This document shows, in pieces, positions 16,467-24,475 of a stretch of 64,000 nt of DNA. The stretch comes from TMP-7 sp038212445 (GTDB taxonomy: Bacteria; Acidobacteriota; Terriglobia; Bryobacterales; Bryobacteraceae), in contig JBBQUM010000010.1 in NCBI GenBank assembly GCA_038212445.1, positions 147,199 to 211,198 of the forward strand. Direction: 5' to 3'. Each line of letters starts with the position of its first letter. Within the stretch, counting starts at the first letter, position 1. The translations under genes were made by a program, and so were the position numbers. Below the pieces are notes generated by a model. The model ran no database searches, was not told the origin of the DNA, and was given only the letters and a program-made list of their open reading frames with translations.

Positions 16467-17504
16467 TTAACGCTTCCGGCGGCTACTGTCGGGAGTGACT
16501 TGCTTGAACCCTGAGGGTACTTCGAACCGGGCCGCTTCGATCGCAGCCGACGAATAGCCCGACGACTCCGTTGTGGTTTCGATGAGTATTGCCGGACCCG
16601 CCGCCTTGCCGTCCGCCGACTCCTTGGGTGTGTCGTCCTTCTTGCGCCCAAGTCCGCCAAAGCGTCCCAACGCCGCGCCCGCCAGTGCGCCCTTCATATC
16701 CGGGCCCTTGGTCTGCGCCGCTTCCGGTGCCTCCGACGCTGCGGGCAGGGGACCGCCGTCAGCAGCTGTTCCTATGCGCGTCACCGTCAGCACCGGGACG
16801 CCCTTCAGTTTCGCGGTCTCCTTGGCCACCTCGCCAAACGCCTTCGCCATGTCGGGCCGGCTGCCAACCATCGCGCCCATTCCTGAACCGCCCATCGCCG
16901 CTCCCATCTTCTGAGCCATCCGCATCTCGAAGTTGCGGTACTCCTGATAGCCCTTGATTTCCGGCGCCATCCAAAGATCGGAGGTTATGCTCATGCTGGC
17001 CTTTTCACCGCTCTTGCGGTCTGAGCCTTCCACCGTGAGCATCATGATGAAGTCGCGCGTGTTCTGCCCGGAGATTTCCTTGGTTGCCTTGGTTTCCTTT
17101 ACGGTCGCTTTGAATTTGACGTCCGCATTCTCCGCGCCCTCCGACTTCTGCTGCTTCGCCTTCTCCACAGCCTCCTCCATGGCTTCCTTCATCTGCTGGA
17201 ATGTCATGACGGAATACGTTTTCTTGTCGAAATCGATGGTGGTGATGTTCTCTTGGTCCAGATCGATCACCTCACCGTGGTGCGGACCCATCCGCGCCAT
17301 CCGGTTGCCCTTCACATAAATCGTCGACACGATCGGCTCGCGCGCCTGTTTGCTGAAAGTGCCCGCCATGCGCGTCATTGCCTGCAACATGCCGCCTGTG
17401 ATGGTAGTCGTCTGTTGATACTGGAAATCGGCGAGTAGGGTGCCTGCCGTGAGCAACGCGATGATCGCGCTGCTTTGAATGGATTTCAAAGTACTGCCCT
17501 CCAC
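16467..17504 (-). CDS. Secreted protein of unknown function (DUF4412-like)
   Basis: A 345-residue exported protein with a leader (SIQSSAIIALLTAGTLLA). The mature N-terminal half has the pattern of DUF4412-type exported proteins: DFQYQQTTTITGG, a short STIYVKGNRMARMG, then ITTIDFDKKTYSVMTFQQMKEAMEEAVEKAKQQ. A Gly/Met-rich linker (MAQKMGAAMGGSGMGAMVG) and a Pro/Ala-rich segment follow, then a conserved-looking end SSGYSSAAIEAARFEVPSGFKQV. Such proteins may chelate or sense something in the periplasm. The function is unknown. It lies 18 bases after the cytochrome gene and is probably cotranscribed with it. Confidence 0.8.
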   Translation of the reverse strand: MEGSTLKSIQSSAIIALLTAGTLLADFQYQQTTTITGGMLQAMTRMAGTFSKQAREPIVSTIYVKGNRMARMGPHHGEVIDLDQENITTIDFDKKTYSVMTFQQMKEAMEEAVEKAKQQKSEGAENADVKFKATVKETKATKEISGQNTRDFIMMLTVEGSDRKSGEKASMSITSDLWMAPEIKGYQEYRNFEMRMAQKMGAAMGGSGMGAMVGSRPDMAKAFGEVAKETAKLKGVPVLTVTRIGTAADGGPLPAASEAPEAAQTKGPDMKGALAGAALGRFGGLGRKKDDTPKESADGKAAGPAILIETTTESSGYSSAAIEAARFEVPSGFKQVTPDSSRRKR

Positions 17505-17522
17505 CTACGATCCTAGCAAGCG

Positions 17523-18542
17523 CTAAGGACCACAACTTCCCCGCGTCTCCGACACCCACTGCCGGATCAACTCCACACCCTCGCGATGAATCGTCGACCG
17601 CCCAATTTCCGGCATCATCACTTTCGGCTCAACCGAATTCATGCGCCGTAGCAGAATCGACTCGTCCGGCTTCCCGTGCACCACGTCAAAACGCAAGTCG
17701 CCCGCTCCGTGCCCGGCCGCTACCGGTACCTTGCAAAAACCCCAGCGCATCGGTTCCGTCTGGCCCGCGGTAAGGAAAAGACCGCTAGTATCCGCTGGAC
17801 CTTCCGCGTTGTGACAGTGCCCGCAATTCGCATCGAGGTAGGCGCGCGCGCGTTGTTCCAGGGTCCCAGTCGCACTGTCATTCCACACGGCATTGCGCGG
17901 CGCTTCACCAGCCTGGGGCGCACCGGTGAGCATGCCCGTACGACTCCAATAGGCGAGCTGATTTTCCGCACCGCCCGCGTAGGCGTATTCCCGATTCAGA
18001 TGTCGCGCCTTCAGGCCGATCGGCACAGTCCGCTTGGCCCGGTCATGGCAGCCCTTGCATTGATTGACGTTGGGAATGATGTACTGGAACTTCTTGCCTT
18101 CATGCTCCATGCTCACCGCATCCGGGACAATCTCAAACGTCGCGTCCGTCTGCTCCGCATTCCAGACATACGGCAACCCCCGCCAACCCGATCGCGTGTT
18201 TACCAGCAATCGCGTCTCCACGATTCGGTTGCCAAAGGAGAACGTCTTGGCGACGACGGTGCCCTGCGGAAACTCGAAAGCCTCGCCACCGTCGTACTTG
18301 GCCGATGTCCCCGGCGGCATCCAGATCATGCGCGATTTTGCTGCGTAATCGGAGAACAACGGCGTATTGACGTCGTATGCCACCACTCGCTCGGCCGGCT
18401 GAAGTTTGCCCAGCGGACCCGCAAATAGGCGCCACTCGGATAGCTTCTTCGGGAAAGGTTCGTCCAGGACAATCCTCACGCCTCGATCGCACGACGCTAG
18501 CCACAACGCCGCAATCGCCAACAGCAGCGTGCGCATTCTCAC
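17523..18542 (-). CDS. Diheme c-type cytochrome lipoprotein (SO2930/HNE_0200-like)
   Basis: A 339-residue exported protein with a lipobox leader (LLLAIAALWLASC) and two heme-binding CxxCH motifs, CKGCH at 162-166 and CGHCH at 240-244. The region AYDVNTPLFSDYAAKSRMIWMPPGT and the end MMPEIGRSTIHREGVELIRQWV match the family I know as SO2930-type. Its start is GTG at 18542, overlapping the stop of the beta-helix gene (GTGA). The same pair of families is adjacent in Shewanella (SO2929/SO2930), so this is a conserved module of unknown redox role at the periplasmic face. Confidence 0.9.
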   Translation of the reverse strand: MRMRTLLLAIAALWLASCDRGVRIVLDEPFPKKLSEWRLFAGPLGKLQPAERVVAYDVNTPLFSDYAAKSRMIWMPPGTSAKYDGGEAFEFPQGTVVAKTFSFGNRIVETRLLVNTRSGWRGLPYVWNAEQTDATFEIVPDAVSMEHEGKKFQYIIPNVNQCKGCHDRAKRTVPIGLKARHLNREYAYAGGAENQLAYWSRTGMLTGAPQAGEAPRNAVWNDSATGTLEQRARAYLDANCGHCHNAEGPADTSGLFLTAGQTEPMRWGFCKVPVAAGHGAGDLRFDVVHGKPDESILLRRMNSVEPKVMMPEIGRSTIHREGVELIRQWVSETRGSCGP

Positions 18543-19735
18543 GATCCGAAGGGGAGCGTGATCGGCGTCAATGCGGGCAGCGCACAGTTATGCTTCGCGC
18601 CATCCAGGCTGGTCTTCTTGAAGCCGTTACCGGCATCGAAATTCAGGAAGTGCGCGTCGCCGTTGTTCTGCGCGCAAACCTGCGCGTCCGCTTGCTTCGG
18701 CCTTAGGACACCGTCGTAGACAATCCCCGGCAGAGGCGTCCCCGCAACCTTCGCGATCGTTTCCGCACGTCCTTGAGGCGCATCGCCTCCGCCTTGAATC
18801 ACGTTGTCGTGAATCGAAATCTTCTCCGTGTAGGGATCGTAGGTTGTGTCTTTGATGGGATTGCCCGTCGTCAGATAGCTGAGAATCGTCACGTTGTACG
18901 ACTTGTTGTCCTTGATCGTGTTCTTGAAGACTTCGATCTCGCTAGTCGCCAGCACCATCAAACCTGTACCCGCCGCCACCTTCGCCACCATCGCGCTCTT
19001 CGGCGCAAAGTTCACGTGATTGTTCGACACAATCTGGTTGTTGTACACGCGCGTCTGCTTGCCGCCCTTCATCGGCAGGTCAGGCAAGTTGAACACCAGA
19101 ATGCCGCCCGTATTGCCGGTGGCGGTGTTCTCGTAAACGTCCGCACCAATGGAATTCTCAATCTCGATGCCCGCCACGTTGCCTTCCGCGCGATTCCGCC
19201 GCACCACGATGTTGTGCGATTGGCCGACGTAAAATCCCGCGTCTGAAGCGCCCTTTACTACCGAGTCCTCAATCAGAACGTTCTTGCACTCCACCGGATA
19301 AATCCCATAGGACCCGTTGGTCTCGAGCGCGCCGCCCGTCCACTCCGCACGGAATCGCCGGACAATCAACTGGTTCGCGCCCTTCACCTTGAGACCGTCG
19401 CCCTTGGTGTCTTCTACGCCCAGGTCCTCCACCGTGAAGGAGTTGCTCGTCACCATCATCCCGGCCGACCCGGCCGCCTGGTTCTTGAACGAGAGAACGC
19501 TCTTGTCCATTCCCTTGCCGCGCAGCGTCACGTTGTCCACGCTCAGCGAGAGCGGAGTATCGATGTCGTGTTTGCCCTCGGGTATCTCGATCACATCCCC
19601 CGGCTTGGCTTGAATCAGCGCCTCCTGGAGCGCCTTACGGAATCCAGGCCCGGGCTGAAGGCCGGACTTTTGACTGGAGCAGGAGGAGATCGAAACGACT
19701 GCGGCCATCAGCAACAAGGCATATCCGCGTGACAT
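18539..19735 (-). CDS. Parallel beta-helix repeat lipoprotein (SO2929-like)
   Basis: About 398 residues from the ATG at 19735, which opens a lipoprotein-like leader (GYALLLMAAVVSISSC). The frame extends upstream to 20479 but that part runs through the DUF4920 and GNAT genes and is spurious. The body is a right-handed beta helix with repeated short strands: VIEIPEGKHDIDTPLSL, VTLRGKGMDKSVLSF, VEDTKGDGLKVKGANQLIVRRF, GFYVGQSHNIVVRRNRAEGN, GIEIENSIGADVYENTATGN. Such folds bind or cleave polysaccharides, but no catalytic set is clear. It is coupled to the diheme cytochrome downstream. Confidence 0.9.
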   Translation of the reverse strand: MSRGYALLLMAAVVSISSCSSQKSGLQPGPGFRKALQEALIQAKPGDVIEIPEGKHDIDTPLSLSVDNVTLRGKGMDKSVLSFKNQAAGSAGMMVTSNSFTVEDLGVEDTKGDGLKVKGANQLIVRRFRAEWTGGALETNGSYGIYPVECKNVLIEDSVVKGASDAGFYVGQSHNIVVRRNRAEGNVAGIEIENSIGADVYENTATGNTGGILVFNLPDLPMKGGKQTRVYNNQIVSNNHVNFAPKSAMVAKVAAGTGLMVLATSEIEVFKNTIKDNKSYNVTILSYLTTGNPIKDTTYDPYTEKISIHDNVIQGGGDAPQGRAETIAKVAGTPLPGIVYDGVLRPKQADAQVCAQNNGDAHFLNFDAGNGFKKTSLDGAKHNCALPALTPITLPFGS

Positions 19736-19777
19736 TGAAACACTATAGCGCACTACGTTTCGCGTCATAATGACGCT

Positions 19778-20227
19778 ATGAAGACATGGATCGGGTTGTG
19801 CCTGCCGTTGTTGATGGCTACCGCGGCGGATCTTAAATTGGGCAAACCCCTGCAGGTTGAACATCCTGTTTCGATTGCCGCGCTCCTCGAAAAGCCGGCC
19901 GGCTACACCGGCAAGACCGTCCAGGTGAAGGGCAAGATCGTCGAGGTCTGCCAGATGGCCGGTTGCTGGATGAACCTCAGCGATGGCGAAAAGATGGTGC
20001 GCATCAAGGTCAACGACGGCGATATCGAGTTCCCTAAAGACGCCGCCGGCAAGATGGCCATCGCCGAAGGTACCTTCACGAAAATCGAATTGACCAAGGA
20101 TCAAGCCATCGCTCAGGCCAAGCACGAGGCTGAGGAATCCGGCCGGAAATTCAATCCGGAGACGGTGAAGGGCGGCACGACGATCTATCAGATTGCCGGC
20201 ACCGGCGCGGTCATCCTGGTTGACTAA
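19778..20227 (+). CDS. Secreted DUF4920 protein (OB-fold-like)
   Basis: A 149-residue exported protein with a short leader (KTWIGLCLPLLMATAA). The mature part fits DUF4920: VSIAALLEKPAGYTGKTVQVKGKIVEVCQMAGCWMNLSDGEKMVRIKVNDGDIEFPKDAAGK. The VCQMAGCWM pair of cysteines is conserved in the family and could bind a metal or form a disulfide. Function is unknown. It starts 42 bases from the divergent beta-helix gene, and its stop overlaps the convergent GNAT stop by four bases (CTAA). Confidence 0.88.
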   Translation: MKTWIGLCLPLLMATAADLKLGKPLQVEHPVSIAALLEKPAGYTGKTVQVKGKIVEVCQMAGCWMNLSDGEKMVRIKVNDGDIEFPKDAAGKMAIAEGTFTKIELTKDQAIAQAKHEAEESGRKFNPETVKGGTTIYQIAGTGAVILVD

Positions 20228-20733
20228 GCACGATCGAGCCGCAGCACCAGGTGATCCTCGTCCACGTAGCCGGCGCTGGTCTTCAATGCCCGCTGTTCCA
20301 CACCGTATGAGCGAAAGCCCAGGCTCTGATACAAGCGGTGAGCAACGGTCTGGCCTAGAGCCACCGTCAGGTGTAGCGACTCGACGCCTGCCATCTGCCG
20401 GGCTTCCTCGATGAGCAGAACCATCAGTTCGCGGGCCAACCCGCGCCCGCGATGGGCCGGTGCGACATACACGCCCCACACGCCCGCATGGTGCCGCCGC
20501 TTCATCCGCAACTCGCGGTATATCCCAGCGGTGCCGGCGAGTGTCTCCTGTTCGAAGGCGCCCAGCACGAAACTCTCCGACGGATCAGCGTCCAGCCGTC
20601 TCTCAACGTCCTCTATCGTGAAGCGGTCCCATTCCTCCACCGATTCGCCAAATGCCTGTGGTTCGCCGGCCAGCGCCTGCCGGCGTAACGTTCGAAACGC
20701 AACCGCATCTATAGCTGTGAGTTTGCGCAACAC
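20224..20733 (-). CDS. GNAT family N-acetyltransferase
   Basis: A 169-residue single-domain acetyltransferase. The acetyl-CoA loop is GVYVAPAHRGRGLARELMVLLIEEA (R/Q-x-x-G-x-G/A), preceded by AGIYRELRMKRRHHAGVW and followed by LHLTVALGQTVAHRLYQSLGFRSYG, the usual GNAT end. The substrate is unknown; the set is closest to general protein or small-molecule N-acetyltransferases. It is divergent from a methyltransferase gene 27 bases away. Confidence 0.9.
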   Translation of the reverse strand: MLRKLTAIDAVAFRTLRRQALAGEPQAFGESVEEWDRFTIEDVERRLDADPSESFVLGAFEQETLAGTAGIYRELRMKRRHHAGVWGVYVAPAHRGRGLARELMVLLIEEARQMAGVESLHLTVALGQTVAHRLYQSLGFRSYGVEQRALKTSAGYVDEDHLVLRLDRA

Positions 20734-20760
20734 TAATCTCTAAATGGTACGCAAAGCATA

Positions 20761-21540
20761 ATGAACCATCGTGAAGCCGGCCGCTATTGGGATGGCAACG
20801 CAGCCGCCTGGACACAACTCGCACGCAAGGGCTACGACGTCTACCGCGACGCCGTGAATACGCCGGCTTTCCTCGATCTGCTGCCCAACGTCAACGGCCT
20901 GTCCGGCCTCGATGCCGGCTGCGGCGACGGCCATAATACCCGCCTCATCGCCCACCGCGGTGCCGCCATGACCGGCATCGACGTGTCTCCGAAATTCGTG
21001 GAGCTCGCGTCCCAGGTGGAAAGCGATGTCCGGTACGCCGCCGCCAGTGTCGTCGAACTCCCCTTCGCCACCGCACAATTCGACTTCGTCACCTCCATCA
21101 TGAGTCTGATGGACCTTCCCGAGCAGGACCTCGCATTCAGCGAAATGTTCCGCGTCCTGCGCCCCGGCGGATTTCTACAATTCTCGATTCTCCATCCCTG
21201 CTTCAACCCGCCTCATCGCCGCCTGCGGCGTACTTCCTGGCCGCGAAAACCGTATGCCGTGGAATTGGGTCAGTACTTCGAGCGCGTCGACGGTCAAATG
21301 AGCCGGTGGCTATTCTCAACGGCGCCGCCCGAAGAGAAAGCCGGCCTGAAGCCCTTCGAAATTCCCATCTTCCATCGCACGCTCTCCGAGTGGATCAACG
21401 GCGTGACAACCGCCGGCTTCAACATCGAAAGAATGGCCGAGCCTCGCGCTGACGCGGAGACGGCTCGACGAGTACCGGCCGTTGCCGACACCCGCGTGGT
21501 CGCCTACTTCCTACACCTGCTCTGCCGCAAGCCGTCCTAG
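20761..21540 (+). CDS. Class I SAM-dependent methyltransferase
   Basis: A 259-residue Rossmann methyltransferase. Motif I is LSGLDAGCGDGHNTRLIAHRGAAMTGIDVSP, motif post-I ends in the acidic D of TGIDVS, and DFVTSIMSLMDLPEQDLAFSEMFRVLRPGGFLQFSI gives motifs II and III. It belongs to the UbiE/Methyltransf_11 type. The C-terminal third (FSTAPPEEKAGLKPFEIPIFHRTLSEWINGVTTAGF) is typical of enzymes acting on small molecules. The substrate cannot be told. Its stop overlaps the convergent nickel/cobalt transporter stop (CTAG). Confidence 0.9.
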   Translation: MNHREAGRYWDGNAAAWTQLARKGYDVYRDAVNTPAFLDLLPNVNGLSGLDAGCGDGHNTRLIAHRGAAMTGIDVSPKFVELASQVESDVRYAAASVVELPFATAQFDFVTSIMSLMDLPEQDLAFSEMFRVLRPGGFLQFSILHPCFNPPHRRLRRTSWPRKPYAVELGQYFERVDGQMSRWLFSTAPPEEKAGLKPFEIPIFHRTLSEWINGVTTAGFNIERMAEPRADAETARRVPAVADTRVVAYFLHLLCRKPS

Positions 21541-23144
21541 ATAGCAAGCTTTGGATTGATCAGGCCCAGCGCAACCAAAGTCATCACCAGTCCGATGCAG
21601 ACGATCACCGCAGCCGACAGTACAGGCACCAGCCGGAACAAAGGGTGCCGCGACGTCTTGTTGGAATCCGGCAGCAAATGCTTCGCGTAGACCACCATCA
21701 CGCCAATCGACGTCAGCACAATCGCCAGGCCTAGGCTGAACGCCACCAGCAGCGTCAAACCAAATGCGATTCTCCCAACAGCGATTGAGCTGAGCATCAA
21801 TACCAGCGCCGAAGGGCAGGGAACCAACCCACCGCTGGCGCCCAGCGCGAGCAGGCTTCCCATCGAGACATCACCCTCAATGTGATGCGTGTGTCCGTCC
21901 GGTCCATGTGTGTGCCCGTGATCATGAGAGTGTCCGTGATCGTGAACATGCACAGCGCCGGCGCCCGCGAGCACAGCCGCGTGTTCGTGCACATGATCAG
22001 GCTGGGAGTTGTGGCTGTGCCTGTGACCGCGCCGCTTGGCGCTGTAAGCCCGCATCACCCGGAAGCGCTTCACAAAAAGCGTCGCCCCGATCAACAGGAT
22101 CGAGAGTCCGGAAATCAGTTCCAGCCCCTTGATCAGCGTCTCAGGCACCACGTACTGCGCCAGAAACAGCGTCACGATCCCCAATAGGAAAACGCTGATG
22201 GTGTGCGTGAACGTCACCATCGCCCCCAACAGAATTGCGTGCTTCGCACTCCCGCGCGAGCCCACCAGGTACGCCGCAACCATCGTCTTGCCATGCCCCG
22301 GCGTGAACGCGTGTACCGCCCCGATTGCGAACGCCACCGCCAGACCGCTGACGATCATCCAGAGGCTGAGGTCCTTATTGCTCATCAGCCGCGACAGAAA
22401 ATCGCCTTTCACCACTGTGCCCGCCGGTTGGACTGCCCCCGGTGCCCCAGCGCTCGCCGGCGGTACTGCCGGATTGGACGGTGCCTTCGGTTGCTCGATC
22501 CGCGCGATCACCGGAGCTTTGGGTGCTACGGCTACCGCCTCTACCGCCGGCGCTGCCGCTACCGTCCATTTCAACGATGCTCGCAAGTCCTGCGGCGGCG
22601 CGGATACGTCCGCTGGATAGCTGGTCAACCCGTTGCTTCGATCCTGATCCGTCTGGCTGGCCGTCTCCACCACTGCGCCTATCGCCGGAGCAATGACAAT
22701 CTCTTTCCACCCCGCGCGTCCCTCGAAATTGTGATCCTCAAAGGTAAGCTCGCCGCCCGTCACCCCAGGCAGATGCAGGCGGGAGGTAATCCGCATCACC
22801 TTCAGGTTCGCCGCTCCGTCGCTCAGGACAACGTCGGCTCCATCGAACCTCGGCGTCACCACACGACCACCCGCGCGAAAGTCCAAGCCGCGCATCCATC
22901 CCCGAGCCTGCTCATGCGCCTTGGCTGTGAGTTCGGCCTGAGAAGCCGTAGCCTCCACTTTCCAATCCCGCAGCATCTCAAACGCCGGAATCTCAGCCAG
23001 GTCAAGGACGTACACCACCTCCACGCCCTTGGCTCCAGGCGTGATTCGCGTGTAGTGGCTGACACTGAAATTGCCGAGAGGATGCGCACCCAAACCCGCC
23101 ACTCCCATCGACACGAAGAATAACCGGGCCCAGTTCGCATTCAT
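21537..23144 (-). CDS. NicO/HupE-type nickel-cobalt permease with fused periplasmic domain and His-rich loop
   Basis: A 535-residue protein. After a leader come about 215 residues of an extracytoplasmic domain (AHPLGNFSVSHYTRITPGAKGVEVVYVLDLAEIPAFE), then a Pro/Ala linker, then the membrane permease core. The core has the family motif GAVHAFTPGHGKTMVAAYLVGSRG and TFTHTISVFLLGIVTLF. A cytoplasmic or periplasmic loop at about 371-426 is packed with His in HDHGHSHDHGH-type runs, a metal buffer. It exports or imports nickel or cobalt. It closes a leftward group with a DUF3500 protein, an esterase and a small protein. The larB gene at 4547 also belongs to nickel metabolism. Confidence 0.9.
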   Translation of the reverse strand: MNANWARLFFVSMGVAGLGAHPLGNFSVSHYTRITPGAKGVEVVYVLDLAEIPAFEMLRDWKVEATASQAELTAKAHEQARGWMRGLDFRAGGRVVTPRFDGADVVLSDGAANLKVMRITSRLHLPGVTGGELTFEDHNFEGRAGWKEIVIAPAIGAVVETASQTDQDRSNGLTSYPADVSAPPQDLRASLKWTVAAAPAVEAVAVAPKAPVIARIEQPKAPSNPAVPPASAGAPGAVQPAGTVVKGDFLSRLMSNKDLSLWMIVSGLAVAFAIGAVHAFTPGHGKTMVAAYLVGSRGSAKHAILLGAMVTFTHTISVFLLGIVTLFLAQYVVPETLIKGLELISGLSILLIGATLFVKRFRVMRAYSAKRRGHRHSHNSQPDHVHEHAAVLAGAGAVHVHDHGHSHDHGHTHGPDGHTHHIEGDVSMGSLLALGASGGLVPCPSALVLMLSSIAVGRIAFGLTLLVAFSLGLAIVLTSIGVMVVYAKHLLPDSNKTSRHPLFRLVPVLSAAVIVCIGLVMTLVALGLINPKLAI

Positions 23145-23186
23145 ATATACGCTCGAAGCGTCGAAAATGGATCGTCTTGCCGCCTT

Positions 23187-23564
23187 CTACTTCGGCAGCA
23201 CGACTTTCACCGGCGAGGCTTTAGCCCCCTGCTGGACCTTCACAATCTTACAAATGAGCTGTAGCGAGTGAACCGGCGTGACGATTCGCGTTGTGTTCCG
23301 CTGCGGATCGACGCCCGATAAAATCACCACCATCTTGCTCGGCATGAAAATCTCGAACACCCGGATCATCTCGGTGCCCGCCGCGAACAGCACCACCAGG
23401 TCGTCTTCTTCCTTCAGCGCCTTCTGCATCGCCAGCACCTGCGCGAGCATCGCCGACCCCAGATCCGCCGGCGCCGCCGGTTCCGGATCAAAGACCCCCT
23501 TCACCGCGTCGCCGACGGCCTGTTTCGCCAACTGCTTTGTGATTTCGCCGAATGCCACGTGCAT
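23187..23564 (-). CDS. Small protein of unknown function
   Basis: A 125-residue soluble protein without leader. It begins MHVAFGEITKQLAKQAVGDAVKGVFD, continues with AMLAQVLAMQKALKEEDDLVVLFAAGTEMIRVFEIFMPS, and ends VHSLQLICKIVKVQQGAKASPVKVVLP. No family is recognised. It starts four bases after the esterase stop and precedes the nickel/cobalt permease by 42 bases, so it lies inside this leftward operon. Confidence 0.7.
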   Translation of the reverse strand: MHVAFGEITKQLAKQAVGDAVKGVFDPEPAAPADLGSAMLAQVLAMQKALKEEDDLVVLFAAGTEMIRVFEIFMPSKMVVILSGVDPQRNTTRIVTPVHSLQLICKIVKVQQGAKASPVKVVLPK

Positions 23565-23568
23565 ATCC

Positions 23569-24444
23569 TTACTTCTTCATGAATCCCTGGAGAGTCATCC
23601 AGTCGCCAAACCGGTCAATCCAGTGATCGGTCGGCAGGTTCTGCTGACGCATCCCAAACCCGTGGCCGCCCTTGGCGTACATGTGCAGCTCAGCCGGTTT
23701 GTGCGCCGCAATCCACTTGCTATAAAACTTCACACTGTCCGGAGCCAGGCCCATTTGATCGTCGGACGCCGCCACTACAAACGCCGGTGGAGCGTCCGCC
23801 GGCACAGGCGACTCCTTCACCGCGCCCATAAATACATAAATCGGCGCCACGAAATCCGGCCGGCTCTCCGCCGTGTACTGGAACGCCACCGCCGCCGTTA
23901 CCGTTCCCCCCGCTGAGAATCCAATAATGCCGATACGGTTCGACGCCACGCCGTACTCGGCTGCGTGCTTTCGCACGTACGTCACCGCCGCCAGTCCGTC
24001 CGCGATCGCCATCGGCACAACCAGTTCGTTATCGGCCTGCAACTGATCGGGATGGGCGAGTTTCGCCATGAACTCCTTGGTGCCGTCCTCGCCCGTCGGC
24101 ACCAGCCTGTACTTCAGGACAAACGCCATCACCCCACGCGCCGCTAGCCACTTCGCTACGTCGATCCCCTCACTGTTAATCGAGAGAGCGTAGAATCCGC
24201 CGCCTGGACAAATGACGATACCCGTCCCGTTGGCTGTCCCCGCGGCAGGCGCAAACACCGTGAGCGTCGGCGTCACCACATTGGTCACCACCTGCGTGTT
24301 CCAACTTGTCGAGAAAAATGCTTTCTCCGTCTGCGTCCATTTCTCTGAACCCGGTGCCGCGCCCGGATAGAGCTGAATCGTCTTCTGCGCCAGCAACGCG
24401 GGCGCCAGCAGCATCATCCACCACACAATCGGAGTGAGTCTCAT
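23569..24444 (-). CDS. Secreted alpha/beta hydrolase (acetyl esterase / BD-FAE-like)
   Basis: A 291-residue exported esterase with a leader (WWMMLLAPALLAQ). The oxyanion motif GIVICPGGGFYALS, the nucleophile elbow GFSAGG, and the terminal His in KGGHGFGMR form the expected alpha/beta hydrolase set; the acid is probably in VVAASDDQMG. It resembles bacterial acetylxylan or hemicellulose esterases (the fold of BD-FAE enzymes). It is preceded 31 bases upstream by DUF3500 and followed by a small protein and a nickel/cobalt permease. Confidence 0.9.
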   Translation of the reverse strand: MRLTPIVWWMMLLAPALLAQKTIQLYPGAAPGSEKWTQTEKAFFSTSWNTQVVTNVVTPTLTVFAPAAGTANGTGIVICPGGGFYALSINSEGIDVAKWLAARGVMAFVLKYRLVPTGEDGTKEFMAKLAHPDQLQADNELVVPMAIADGLAAVTYVRKHAAEYGVASNRIGIIGFSAGGTVTAAVAFQYTAESRPDFVAPIYVFMGAVKESPVPADAPPAFVVAASDDQMGLAPDSVKFYSKWIAAHKPAELHMYAKGGHGFGMRQQNLPTDHWIDRFGDWMTLQGFMKK

Positions 24445-24475
24445 GGAAGTCCCAGTCTAAAACAGCGCCGCCCGC

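Noticed and set aside
16400..16660. N-terminal extension of GlgC by 87 residues
   Set aside because: Arg/Ser-rich, outside family length, overlapping the upstream gene and the hairpin.
19736..20479. Upstream extension of the beta-helix frame (646 residues in all)
   Set aside because: It runs antisense through DUF4920 and in another frame of the GNAT gene; the leader begins at 19735.
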